From positions 18,981 to 82,980 of the forward strand of contig RIBL01000014.1 in the NCBI GenBank assembly GCA_003762875.1: DNA of 64,000 nt, given 5' to 3'. The notes beneath the pieces were generated by a model. It was not told the DNA's origin, made no database searches, and saw only the letters and a list, made by a program, of their open reading frames with translations. The DNA is from Muribaculaceae bacterium Isolate-110 (HZI) (GTDB lineage Bacteria > Bacteroidota > Bacteroidia > Bacteroidales > Muribaculaceae). Shown here in pieces: positions 8,241-17,329 of the stretch. The position numbers and the translations under genes are program-made. The number at the start of each line of letters is the position of its first letter. Positions within the stretch are counted from its first letter, which is position 1.

Positions 8241-10163
8241 GTGCTACGTATCAAGCGCATGGACCTGTTCATCCTTCAGAGCTTCCTGCCTCTGTTTGTG
8301 ATGACTTTCTGCATATGCCTTTTCATAGTACTCATGCAGTTTTTGTGGCGTTATATCGACGACCTCGTAGGCAAAGGCCTTGGGGTCGATGTCATTTCCG
8401 AGCTCTTCTTCTACGCCGCCCTCACCATGGTGCCCATGGCTCTGCCGCTGGCCATACTTCTGGCCTCGCTCATGATATTCGGCAATCTCGGCGAGAACTT
8501 CGAGCTCACAGCCATGAAAGCCTCGGGCATTTCGCTCCTGCGCACGATGGCTCCGCTCATAGTGCTTATGGTCATGATAGCCACGGGCGCGTTTTTCTTT
8601 CAGAACAACGCCCTGCCCATAGCGCAGACCAAGATGTATACACTCCTCTACTCCGTAAGGCAGAAATCGCCCGAACTCGAGATACCTGAGGGAGTGTTTT
8701 ATGACCAGATACCCGGCTACAACCTCTTTGTCGAGAGCAAAAACCGCGACACGGGCGTGCTCTACGACATGATGATATACGACGTATCGCGCGGATTTGA
8801 AAACTCATCAATCATCCTGGCCGACTCGGGCAAGATGAGCATCACCGCCGACAAGACCCACCTCTTTCTCGAGCTATGGAGCGGCGAGTCGTTTGAAAAC
8901 CTCAAGGACGCGGCCACCGGCATGAAAAACGTCCCCTACCGACGCGAGACATTCACCACCAAGGAAATAATGGTGCCGTTTGACGCCAACTTCAACCGCA
9001 TGGACGAGCAGGGAATGCGCTCGCAGTATATCGGCAAAAACATGGCCGAGCTGCAGGCCACCATCGACTCGGTGCAGTTGCGTGTCGACTCGCTCGGCCA
9101 CGAATACACCCGTGAACTGCGCGAGACACCCCACATGAACGTCATGCCCTACATCACCGTCCCTGACACCGCGGGCACTCTCCGCAAAGAGCCGGCCCCC
9201 GAGGTGATGATGGACCGCCCCATCGACGTCGACTCACTCTTCCGCGGCTCCTCCTCGGGCGTAGCCCTCAACTATCTCCAAGCGGCTCTCTCCAAAGCAC
9301 AGCGGGCAAAGCAGGAGTATGAATACCGCAGCCTCACCATGGCTGACGACCAGAGAAGCATCCGACGCCACTCCATCGAGCTGATGAAGAAATTCACCCT
9401 CTCCTTCGCATGTATCATCTTCTTCTTCATCGGCGCACCGTTAGGTGCCATCATACGCAAAGGCGGTCTCGGCACACCGCTGGTCATCTCAGTGTTTCTC
9501 TTCATCTTCTATTACATCATCGACAACATGGGCTACAAGCTGGCCCGCGACGGCAAATGGCCCGTATGGGAGGGCATGTGGCTCAGCGCGGCCGTGCTGC
9601 TGCCACTGGGCATATTCTTTACCTACAAGGCCGTCAACGACTCGGCCGTCTTCAACAAGGACGCCTATCTCAACTTCTTCCGTCGCTTCTTCGGCGTGAG
9701 CGAAGTGCGCTCGGTCGAAATGAAAGAGATAGTCATGGAAGAGGTGCATCCCGCACTGGCCATAGAGCGGCTCGGCGAGCTGCGCTCCATGGTGACAGCC
9801 TATCTCAAAAACAATCCCGCCCGGCAGTCCTATGTAGCCTACTGGCGTAAAGGCTATGACCGGCACGGACTCCACGCCCTGCGCGACTATGAGGAAAACC
9901 TCGTGGACCGTCTGGCCAACTCGCGCGACAAGATGGTAATCATCAAACTCATGGACCTACCAATCCTGCGCTCGCTATGGTTCATCGAGCCCTCGGCCAC
10001 ACCCTGGCTCAGCAATCTCATGATAGCACTCTTCCCGCTGGGAATACCCATATGGCTCTATGGCCGCTACACTCAGAAACGTCTGCGCCACGAACTGGAG
10101 ACCACAGCCTCAGTCGCGGCTCAGCTCATAACTCTCATTGAAAATGGAAAAGATAAAGCTTGA
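8241..10163 (+). CDS. LptF/LptG-family permease (YjgP/YjgQ)
   Basis: Proteins of this family are the inner-membrane part of the LptBFG exporter, which pulls lipopolysaccharide from the inner membrane towards the outer membrane. The 640-residue protein has three N-terminal membrane segments (about residues 13-35, 55-80, 95-120), a large periplasmic beta-jellyroll region to about residue 370, and three more segments (385-405, 415-435, 450-470), followed by a long C-terminal extension with further hydrophobic stretches near the end. The start is a GTG that gives [14 protein letters not shown], the usual N-terminus of Bacteroidales homologues; ATG at 8259 is a shorter alternative. It overlaps ribBA by 20 bases. 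Whether it is LptF or LptG is not clear. Confidence 0.9.
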   Translation: MLRIKRMDLFILQSFLPLFVMTFCICLFIVLMQFLWRYIDDLVGKGLGVDVISELFFYAALTMVPMALPLAILLASLMIFGNLGENFELTAMKASGISLLRTMAPLIVLMVMIATGAFFFQNNALPIAQTKMYTLLYSVRQKSPELEIPEGVFYDQIPGYNLFVESKNRDTGVLYDMMIYDVSRGFENSSIILADSGKMSITADKTHLFLELWSGESFENLKDAATGMKNVPYRRETFTTKEIMVPFDANFNRMDEQGMRSQYIGKNMAELQATIDSVQLRVDSLGHEYTRELRETPHMNVMPYITVPDTAGTLRKEPAPEVMMDRPIDVDSLFRGSSSGVALNYLQAALSKAQRAKQEYEYRSLTMADDQRSIRRHSIELMKKFTLSFACIIFFFIGAPLGAIIRKGGLGTPLVISVFLFIFYYIIDNMGYKLARDGKWPVWEGMWLSAAVLLPLGIFFTYKAVNDSAVFNKDAYLNFFRRFFGVSEVRSVEMKEIVMEEVHPALAIERLGELRSMVTAYLKNNPARQSYVAYWRKGYDRHGLHALRDYEENLVDRLANSRDKMVIIKLMDLPILRSLWFIEPSATPWLSNLMIALFPLGIPIWLYGRYTQKRLRHELETTASVAAQLITLIENGKDKA

Positions 10164-11355
10164 CACAATCGAAGAAGCCATCGCCGACTTCCGCGAAGGC
10201 CGTTTTGTAATCGTAGTCGACGACGAGGACCGCGAAAACGAAGGCGACCTCATAATCGCTGCCGAAAAGGTGACCCCCGAGCATGTCAACTTCATGATAA
10301 CCAACGCTCGCGGCGAGCTGTGTGCCCCGCTCACCCTCTCTCGCTGCGCCGAGCTCGGCCTCGGCCATCAGGTGGAGGACAACACATCGATGCTCGGCAC
10401 CCCTTTCACCGTCACAGTCGACCTGCTGCCCGGATGCACCACCGGCGTCTCGGCCCACGACCGTGCCGCCACCATCCGCGCTCTCGCCGACCCGACGGTC
10501 AAGCCCTCCGACTTCGGCCGCCCCGGCCACGTGCATCCTCTCTATGCCCAGGACGCCGGAGTGCTGCGCCGCCCCGGCCACACCGAGGCCTCAATCGACC
10601 TGGCACGTCTGGCCGGTCTGCGTCCAGCGGCCTCGCTCATAGAGATACTCAACCCCGACGGCACAATGGCCCGTCTGCCCCAGCTCCGTGTCAAGGCCGA
10701 CGAGTGGGGGCTCAAACTCGTGTCGATACGCGACCTCATAGCCTATCGCCTGCGCACCGAGTCGCTCGTCGAGCAGGGCGTCGAGGTCGACATGCCCACA
10801 GCCTTCGGCCACTTCCGCCTCATACCCTTCCGTCAGAAAAGCAACGGACTCGAGCACATAGCCCTCATCAAAGGCGACCTCTCGACTGACGAGCCGGCCC
10901 TAGTGCGCGTACACTCGTCATGCGCCACCGGCGACATCTTCGGCTCAATGCGCTGCGACTGCGGCGAGCAGCTCCACAAAGCCATGGAGATGATCGAGAA
11001 AGAAGGACGCGGATGCATCCTCTATCTCAACCAGGAAGGCCGCGGCATCGGACTCATGGAGAAAATCAAAGCCTACAAGCTCCAGGAAGAGGGACTCGAC
11101 ACCGTCGACGCCAATCTCCATCTCGGACACAAAGCCGACGAACGCGACTATGGCGTGGGGGCTCAGATACTCCGTCTGCTCAACATCCAGAAGATGCGCC
11201 TCATAACCAACAATCCCGTAAAGCGCAAAGGCCTCGAAGGCTTCGGCCTCGAAGTGGTGGAGAACGTGCCGATGGAGATACCGGCCAACCAATACAACCG
11301 ACGCTACATGCTCACCAAGCAGGAACGCATGGGCCACTGGCTGCACCTCTCATAA
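10144..11355 (+). CDS. ribBA: Bifunctional DHBP synthase / GTP cyclohydrolase II
   Basis: RibBA supplies both precursors of riboflavin: the N-terminal domain (about residues 1-203) turns ribulose 5-phosphate into 3,4-dihydroxy-2-butanone 4-phosphate, and the C-terminal domain (about 205-403) opens GTP. Visible motifs are [12 protein letters not shown] and [14 protein letters not shown] for RibB, and the zinc-binding [11 protein letters not shown]...RCDCGEQ cysteines, NQEGRGIGL and DANLHLGH for RibA. ATG at 10144 is preferred; an upstream TTG at 10138 would add two residues. The start lies inside the end of the permease gene, so the two are probably translationally coupled. No FMN riboswitch precedes it. 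Confidence 0.97.
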   Translation: MEKIKLDTIEEAIADFREGRFVIVVDDEDRENEGDLIIAAEKVTPEHVNFMITNARGELCAPLTLSRCAELGLGHQVEDNTSMLGTPFTVTVDLLPGCTTGVSAHDRAATIRALADPTVKPSDFGRPGHVHPLYAQDAGVLRRPGHTEASIDLARLAGLRPAASLIEILNPDGTMARLPQLRVKADEWGLKLVSIRDLIAYRLRTESLVEQGVEVDMPTAFGHFRLIPFRQKSNGLEHIALIKGDLSTDEPALVRVHSSCATGDIFGSMRCDCGEQLHKAMEMIEKEGRGCILYLNQEGRGIGLMEKIKAYKLQEEGLDTVDANLHLGHKADERDYGVGAQILRLLNIQKMRLITNNPVKRKGLEGFGLEVVENVPMEIPANQYNRRYMLTKQERMGHWLHLS

Positions 11356-11402
11356 TCACCGCCCGAGAGATACAAAAAGACAAAAGTTTTCTTAATCATT
11401 TA

Positions 11403-11460
11403 GGACAGGAGTAGGGGGAGTCAATGATTTCACAATCGACTCACCCTACTCCTGTCTTAA
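11403..11460. repeat. Intergenic palindrome, GACAGGAGT family, copy 2
   Basis: Arms GGACAGGAGTAGGGGGAGTC and GACTCACCCTACTCCTGTCT pair around a short AT-rich loop. It lies 48 bases after ribBA and probably acts as a terminator between it and the pectin block. Confidence 0.8.
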
Positions 11461-11569
11461 CTTTTAAACTACCTAATCTCCTTAAACTTTATCATAGCTA
11501 AAAGCCGCACTTTTCGATGAATTAACATAAAATAACTATTTGTATCTACTTTTATATCCGATGGTTGAG

Positions 11570-11577
11570 TAATTTTG
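11570..11577 (+). promoter_or_regulatory. Putative -7 element for the GH28-GH105 gene
   Basis: TAATTTTG is an exact TAnnTTTG match, 62 bases before the ATG at 11640. The region about 17-20 bases upstream reads CTTTTAT, a weak -33. The element lies inside a longer in-frame extension of the downstream gene, which argues that the later ATG is the true start. Confidence 0.5.
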
Positions 11578-11639
11578 TCAAGATATTGAAAAACCACACT
11601 CCAAACTGGAATTTTAACCGTAATACAAAATACCAATCC

Positions 11640-14165
11640 ATGAAAAAATTGCTGATGATGGCCGTAGGGCTTCTTCTCGCAGGAAGCGCGGCGGCAATCA
11701 CCCCCGACAAGGCGTGGAACGAACTGTACCCGCAGATTGAAAAGTCGATAGAGCAGCCCACATTCCGTGCAAAGGACTACAAGCTCTTTGACTATGGCAA
11801 AAAATCCAAGACCAAAGGATTTCTCTATACCGAGCTTATCAACAAGGTCATCGACGTGTGCTCGCGCGAAGGCGGCGGCCGCGTAATCGTGCCCAAAGGC
11901 ACATGGCTCACAGGCCCCATCACCATCAAAGACAATGTGAACCTTCATCTCGAGGAAGGTGCCACTCTGCTCTTCACCCCCGACACCACACAATATCCCG
12001 TAGTGCGCACCCGCTGGGAAGGCATGGACTGCTATAACTATCAGCCCATGGTCTATGCGATCGGTGCCAAAAACATCGCCCTCACCGGCAAAGGCACTGT
12101 CGACGGCGGTGCCGACAACTCGACATGGTGGGGCATGAGCGCGAAGCGCGGACATGACTACACCGGCCCCGGCACCATCGCCACACAAAAGATAGGACGT
12201 CCTCTGCTCCAGGAATGGAACGAAAACGGCGTGCCTGTCGAGAAGCGTCAGATGGGCCCCGGCTACGGCATGCGTCCCCAGTTGGTCAACTTCGTGGAGT
12301 GTAAAAACGTGCTCATCGAGGATGTGACCCTCCTGCGCTCGCCGTTCTGGGTAATCCACCCCTTCATGTGCGAGAACCTCACTGTGCGCGGCGTGCACAT
12401 CCAGAACGAAGGCCCCAACGGTGACGGCTGCGACCCCGAGAGCTGCAAGAACGTACTCATCGAGGACTGCTTCTTCGACACAGGCGACGACTGCATCGCC
12501 ATCAAGAGCGGACGTAACCGCGACGGCATCGTGGCCGCCCGTCCCACCGAGAACGTAATCGTGCGCAACTGCCGCATGAAGAACGGTCACGGAGGCATCG
12601 TGGTGGGCAGCGAGATTTCGGGCGGCTTCAACAACCTCTTCGCCGAAAACTGCGTAATGGACTCGCCCGACCTCGACCGCGTGGTGCGCATCAAGACCAA
12701 CTCCTGCCGCAGCGGTGTTATCGAAAACATCTTCTGCCGCAACATCGAGGTAGGACAGTGCAACGAGGCCGTGCTCAAAATCAATCTCCTCTACGAGCGC
12801 AAAGAGGCTTGCGACCACAGCTATCCCCCCGTGGTGCAGGACGTATATCTCGAGAATATCACCTGCAAAGAAAGCAAGTGGGGCATCATGATCGAAGGCT
12901 ATGAAGACCTCTGCAACATACGCAACATCGAGGTCAAGAACTGCAAATGGGACGGCGTGAAAAACGGCGGAAACTCCATCAGCGGTCTGACACGCGACGT
13001 GCGCGTGGCCAACACATATATCAACGGCAAACTCGTTGACCAGAACGCTCCTCTCTCACAGGTAATGACCCTCTCGGAGATGAAGCGCAATCCCGAGAGC
13101 TGGCAGCTCGACTTCTCCAAGCGTGCCAAATGGACTTACTCGGTAGGCACCGAGCTCGACGCCATGCTCAACGTGGCCGACCGCTATGGTGACGACAAAA
13201 TCGCAGCCTATGTGATAAGCTATGTCGACACCCTCGTTAACCAGGACGGTTCCATCACCGGCTACAAGACCGAGCACTACAATCTCGACCAGGTGAAAAA
13301 CGGCACCCTTCTCCTCCAGGCCTATGACCGCACAGGCGAGGAGCGTTACCTCAAGGCTGCCCACACCCTCTGGAACCAGCTCAAGAGCCAGCCCCGCACA
13401 GCCGACGGCGGATACTGGCACAAGCAGATCTACCCCCATCAGATGTGGCTCGACGGCCTCTTCATGGCCGAGCCCTTCAGTGCCAAGTATGCCAACCGCT
13501 TCCTCTCCGGCAAGGAAAAAGAGGACGCCTGGAATCATATAGCCGACCAGTTTATCGTCGTGGCCAAGCACACCTACGACCCCGCCACCGGTCTCTACCG
13601 CCACGCATGGGACGAGAGCAAGGAGCAGCGTTGGGCCGACAAGCAGACCGGCCAGGCACCCCACGCATGGGCACGCGCCATGGGCTGGACATTCATGGCC
13701 CTTCTTGACGTGCTCGAAGAAATGCCTCAGGACCATCCCAAGCGTCCCGAACTGGTGAAGATATTCCGCTCGTTTGCCGACGGCATCATCAAGGCCCAGG
13801 ATACCAAAACCGGCATATGGTATCAGGTGCTCGACGAGCCCGGACGCGAGGGCAACTATCTCGAGGGCACAGCCACAGCCATGTATGTCTACTCGCTGCT
13901 GCGCGGCGTGAGAATGGGCATCCTTGACGACAGCTATCTCAACGCTGCCCTTACCGGCTGGAACGGCATGAACAAGCACCTCATCCGCAAGGACAAGGAC
14001 GGCACCATCTCGCTGACCAACTGCTGTGCCGTAGCAGGTCTCGGCGGTTCGGGAAGATATCGCGACGGCTCATTTGAATACTACATCTCCGAGCCTATCC
14101 GCGATAACGACGCCAAAGGCGTAGGCCCCTACATCAACGCATGCCTCGAAATGGAACGTCGCTGA
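11640..14165 (+). CDS. GH28-GH105 fusion: polygalacturonase-type and unsaturated uronyl hydrolase
   Basis: This 841-residue secreted protein joins two pectin hydrolases. After signal peptide MKKLLMMAVGLLLAGSAAA, residues about 50-470 are a right-handed beta helix of family GH28. Its four catalytic motifs are visible: NGDGCD (Asp262 in the NxD position), GDD (Asp283/284), GHG (His317) and RIK (Arg350-Lys352). Residues about 485-841 match GH105 (YteR-like) alpha/alpha barrels with HQMWLDGLFM, HAWARAMGW and EGTATAMYVYSLLRG. It may therefore cleave polygalacturonan or rhamnogalacturonan and trim unsaturated ends made by lyases. ATG at 11640 gives a proper signal peptide; an in-frame extension to 11565 does not. 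It is the first gene of the galacturonate block. Confidence 0.92.
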   Translation: MKKLLMMAVGLLLAGSAAAITPDKAWNELYPQIEKSIEQPTFRAKDYKLFDYGKKSKTKGFLYTELINKVIDVCSREGGGRVIVPKGTWLTGPITIKDNVNLHLEEGATLLFTPDTTQYPVVRTRWEGMDCYNYQPMVYAIGAKNIALTGKGTVDGGADNSTWWGMSAKRGHDYTGPGTIATQKIGRPLLQEWNENGVPVEKRQMGPGYGMRPQLVNFVECKNVLIEDVTLLRSPFWVIHPFMCENLTVRGVHIQNEGPNGDGCDPESCKNVLIEDCFFDTGDDCIAIKSGRNRDGIVAARPTENVIVRNCRMKNGHGGIVVGSEISGGFNNLFAENCVMDSPDLDRVVRIKTNSCRSGVIENIFCRNIEVGQCNEAVLKINLLYERKEACDHSYPPVVQDVYLENITCKESKWGIMIEGYEDLCNIRNIEVKNCKWDGVKNGGNSISGLTRDVRVANTYINGKLVDQNAPLSQVMTLSEMKRNPESWQLDFSKRAKWTYSVGTELDAMLNVADRYGDDKIAAYVISYVDTLVNQDGSITGYKTEHYNLDQVKNGTLLLQAYDRTGEERYLKAAHTLWNQLKSQPRTADGGYWHKQIYPHQMWLDGLFMAEPFSAKYANRFLSGKEKEDAWNHIADQFIVVAKHTYDPATGLYRHAWDESKEQRWADKQTGQAPHAWARAMGWTFMALLDVLEEMPQDHPKRPELVKIFRSFADGIIKAQDTKTGIWYQVLDEPGREGNYLEGTATAMYVYSLLRGVRMGILDDSYLNAALTGWNGMNKHLIRKDKDGTISLTNCCAVAGLGGSGRYRDGSFEYYISEPIRDNDAKGVGPYINACLEMERR

Positions 14166-14187
14166 TTCTTATCTGCCTGAATAATCA

Positions 14188-14338
14188 GAGGGCATTTAAT
14201 ACAAAAGTTAAGCCAAAATCCATTGTCATGAGTCGTCATGGAAAGAGGTGCATAGCTGTATGCTATGTGACCGACAGACAGGACAAAACGCCACTCATGA
14301 CAATGGATTTTGGCTTAACTTTTGTATTAAACGCCCTC
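14188..14338. mobile_element. MITE-like 151-bp palindromic element
   Basis: Terminal inverted repeats of 45 bases (14188-14232 and 14294-14338) differ at one position. They begin GAGGGCATTTAATACAAAAG and end with the complement. The 61-base centre contains a further small hairpin (CATAGC...GCTATG). The tips resemble those of the element at 26239-26574 and the half-copy at 29568-29607. It has no coding capacity. It could also act as a strong transcript-end hairpin for the GH28-GH105 gene. Confidence 0.7.
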
Positions 14339-14390
14339 AAAAATGAATATAATCAGGAAGTACGAATCATAGATTTTACAATATATTTTC

Positions 14391-16916
14391 ATGAATACCA
14401 AACTTATCACTTTGTTTATCTCGGCTTGTATTGCATTGTCATCAAACTGCAAGAACACCGTTCAGCTCAATGGTGTGTTGCAAGTTAACAATGTAGCACC
14501 AAATGCCGTAAGGATTCGATACACAGAAAATGGGAAATCCAATATGCCTGAGCTGCTATTATCGGGTCATAAAGATTCAATAGCAAACAACATCTCTGTA
14601 ATCCCCGCGAATGATGGCAAAAAAGTAACTATAACCGATAACCAGGGGCATTCCATAGCCGTATCACATACCCTCACCTCAAGTGAAATCTACGGACAGC
14701 CCACATATGAAGCCCGGCTGACCTTAAAACCGGTCGACACAGACATGGGGGATGACGAGGAATATCAATTCGGATTAGGACAATTCCAGGACGGATACAC
14801 CAATGTGTTCGGACTCTCACGCCGCCTCACTCAGGTGAACACACAGACAAGTATCCCCATGTTAATCTCAGACAAGGGATATGGTATCTTATGGCATAAT
14901 TACGGACTTACCGAATTTAACCCCGCCGACAACAAGGTTGCCCTGTTGAAACAAAAAGGAAAAGGCAAACAGGAGGTGGTTGACGTGACCACCACCCACG
15001 GAGGAGAGAAAGAGGTACGAGAGCAGAATATTTTCACAGCCGAAATAGAAGTCCCCGAATCGGGCAACTATTCGTTGATGCTCGATGTAGGACAAAATAT
15101 GGCACGTCGCCATAACCTCATTGTTGACACAAGCCTTGTGATAGAGATGCAGAACCGCTGGCTTCCGCCCACAGCATCAAAAATAGTACATCTGACTAAA
15201 GGCAAACATAAGATATCGGCTGAATTAACCAACGGTGACAATCCTACGCTCTATTACAAGAAAGTGACCGATGAGACAGTGTTTCATTCGCCAGTAGGAG
15301 ATGGAGTGGATTATATTGTATTTTTTGGCAGCCCTGACGAGATAATAGCCTCTTACAGGAAACTTACCGGGGATGCTCCGTTGATTCCCAAGTGGGCTTT
15401 AGGATATATCCATTGCCGTGAACGCTTCCACAATCAGAATGAACTGCTTGAGACCGCCACCCGATTCAGGGCTGAGCGGCTTCCGATCGACATGATTGTG
15501 CAGGACTGGCAGTATTGGGGAAAGAACGGGTGGAACTCTATGAGTTTCGACAGCGACAATTATCCCGATCCGAAGCAGATGACCGACAGCCTTCACAAAC
15601 TCGGCATGAAGCTCATGCTTAGCGTATGGTCGAAAATCGACCGTAACTCCGAAGTCGGCAAACAGATGGCAACTGACGGATACTTCATACCCGAGACAGA
15701 GTGGGTCGATTTCTTTAACCCAGAAGCGGCTGAAGCCTATTGGAAAAATTTCAGCACCCGATTAGTACCTTTAGGGATTGACGCATGGTGGCAAGACGCC
15801 ACCGAGCCGGAAAACGACGATCTTAAAGGACGAATGATATGCAACGGGAAATATCCGGGAGAAATATATCGAAATGTATATCCGTTGTTCGTAAACAAGA
15901 CAGTTTACGAAGGTCTGCTTAAAGACAATCCCGGCAAACGCCCGTTCATCCTTACCCGCAGCGGTTTTTCCGGCATTCAACGCTATGGGACAGCATTATG
16001 GTCAGGCGATGTAGGCAGCGATTGGGAAAGTTTGAGACGACAGATCACATCCGGATTAGGACTGCAAGCCGCCGGAACACCATGGTGGACCTACGATGCG
16101 GGAGGTTTCTTCCGCCCCTCAGACCAATACACTAATCCTGACTATATCCAATGTATGTTACGCTGGATACAGACATCAGTCTATCTCCCCCTGATGCGCG
16201 TACACGGCTTTGTGAGCGACACTGAGCCTTGGAATTACGGCACGGCCACCCAGGCTATAATATCCGATTGCCTGAATGAACGTTATAGACTGCTACCTTA
16301 TATCTATTCTAATGCCGCTTCGGTTTCAGAGGATGGCTCAACACTGATGCGCCCGCTGATTTTCGATTTCCCCAATGACAAAATGGCGTTGGAGCAGAAC
16401 TACCAGTACATGTTTGGCAAGTCGCTGCTCATAAGCCCTGTTACAGCCCCCGATATCACTGAATGGGACACATATCTCCCGGCAAATGTCGCCGGATGGT
16501 ATGACTTCAGGACTAAACGTCACTACGACGGAGGTAAAACAGCCACTACCTCTGTTGATAATTCTTTCATTCCGGTATTCGTGCGTGGCGGAAGCATTCT
16601 CCCCTACGCAAGTACAAGCCAATCCACATCCGAAAGCAATGACACCCCGATTGAGATACAGATATATCCAGGTGCTGACGCGACTTTTACCTTGTATGAA
16701 GATGACGGCATCTCATTAGCCTATCTTAACGGAGAAAAAAGCAAGATAAATTTCAACTGGAATGACACTGCCCGTACACTGACGATAGACGAGCGCACAG
16801 GAGCCTACGATGGTATGCCTGCCGAACGCGAATTTATAATCAGGCTCCCTGATGGCGAAGAAAAAAGAATCGCATACAACGGTAATAAGACTGTGGTGGC
16901 ATTAGCAGCCCGATAA
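14391..16916 (+). CDS. GH31 alpha-glycosidase (alpha-xylosidase/alpha-glucosidase type) with PA14-like insert
   Basis: The 841-residue enzyme should release alpha-linked xylose, glucose or galactose by a retaining mechanism. The (beta/alpha)8 core (about residues 325-680) carries WWQDATEP with predicted nucleophile Asp469 and LWSGDVGSDW with predicted acid/base Asp540. The N-terminal beta sandwich is interrupted at about residues 210-305 by a PA14-like segment (EVPESGNYSLMLDVG...KHKISAELTNGD), as in the Bacteroides alpha-xylosidase BoGH31A. An N-terminal signal is present, and ISAC or SSNC could be a lipobox. The gene is clearly more AT-rich at third positions than its neighbours and lies between two palindromes, which suggests separate acquisition. 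The substrate cannot be fixed from sequence. Confidence 0.92.
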   Translation: MNTKLITLFISACIALSSNCKNTVQLNGVLQVNNVAPNAVRIRYTENGKSNMPELLLSGHKDSIANNISVIPANDGKKVTITDNQGHSIAVSHTLTSSEIYGQPTYEARLTLKPVDTDMGDDEEYQFGLGQFQDGYTNVFGLSRRLTQVNTQTSIPMLISDKGYGILWHNYGLTEFNPADNKVALLKQKGKGKQEVVDVTTTHGGEKEVREQNIFTAEIEVPESGNYSLMLDVGQNMARRHNLIVDTSLVIEMQNRWLPPTASKIVHLTKGKHKISAELTNGDNPTLYYKKVTDETVFHSPVGDGVDYIVFFGSPDEIIASYRKLTGDAPLIPKWALGYIHCRERFHNQNELLETATRFRAERLPIDMIVQDWQYWGKNGWNSMSFDSDNYPDPKQMTDSLHKLGMKLMLSVWSKIDRNSEVGKQMATDGYFIPETEWVDFFNPEAAEAYWKNFSTRLVPLGIDAWWQDATEPENDDLKGRMICNGKYPGEIYRNVYPLFVNKTVYEGLLKDNPGKRPFILTRSGFSGIQRYGTALWSGDVGSDWESLRRQITSGLGLQAAGTPWWTYDAGGFFRPSDQYTNPDYIQCMLRWIQTSVYLPLMRVHGFVSDTEPWNYGTATQAIISDCLNERYRLLPYIYSNAASVSEDGSTLMRPLIFDFPNDKMALEQNYQYMFGKSLLISPVTAPDITEWDTYLPANVAGWYDFRTKRHYDGGKTATTSVDNSFIPVFVRGGSILPYASTSQSTSESNDTPIEIQIYPGADATFTLYEDDGISLAYLNGEKSKINFNWNDTARTLTIDERTGAYDGMPAEREFIIRLPDGEEKRIAYNGNKTVVALAAR

Positions 16917-16955
16917 GACAATCAGACTACTGAACATATTACATATTTGGAGTAA

Positions 16956-16992
16956 AATAAGAGGTTGTTTAATAACAACCTCTTATTTTTAT
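16956..16992. terminator. Perfect hairpin after GH31
   Basis: A 14-bp perfect stem (AATAAGAGGTTGTT, loop TAAT, and its complement) is followed by TTTATAG on the plus strand and is A-rich on the other side. It lies 40 bases after the GH31 stop. The core GAGGTTGTTTAATAACAA equals the tip of the 26239-26574 element, so this may be a collapsed copy of that element now serving as a terminator. Confidence 0.75.
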
Positions 16993-17077
16993 AGGGACTA
17001 ATCAACGTTCATGATAAGGAATGCGCATTGCTTGAAGTTTCATATGAACTATGTAATAAGGATATTCTAAGAGGGTT

Positions 17078-17160
17078 AAAAGAATTAAGATAACTATACG
17101 GATGTTTTATCAGATCGCACGAGATAAAAGCCGCCTGTAGAGTTATCTCAACTCTTTATC
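17078..17160. repeat. Degenerate palindrome, TTAAGATAACT type
   Basis: Left segment AAAAGAATTAAGATAACT and right segment AGAGTTATCTCAACTCTTT pair imperfectly around about 40 bases. It may be a diverged member of the GACAGGAGT family (same TTAAGA lead-in). It lies in the 413-base gap between GH31 and GH43, which otherwise holds a terminator and a promoter. Confidence 0.45.
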
Positions 17161-17249
17161 TGTCCGGAACGACAAGAGCCACATTAACGAAAAATCTTAA
17201 TTTTGAGTTAAAAAAGTGTCTAATTGGGCGGAAAGTCTTAGTTTTTTCG

Positions 17250-17257
17250 TAAATTTG
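17250..17257 (+). promoter_or_regulatory. Putative -7 element for the GH43-uxa operon
   Basis: TAAATTTG matches TAnnTTTG exactly, 72 bases upstream of the GH43 start. A TTG at 17224 is slightly too far away to be a good -33 element. Confidence 0.5.
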
Positions 17258-17329
17258 GGACGAATTTTACACACACGGGGATGACAGCATCGTCCCGACA
17301 CACACTCAACAATACCTTAAAAACTACAT

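Noticed and set aside
11469..12818. 449-codon minus-strand frame opposite the GH28 domain
   Set aside because: Antisense to catalytic GH28 motifs; its translation is a Val/Ala/His-rich shadow of GC-rich coding DNA.
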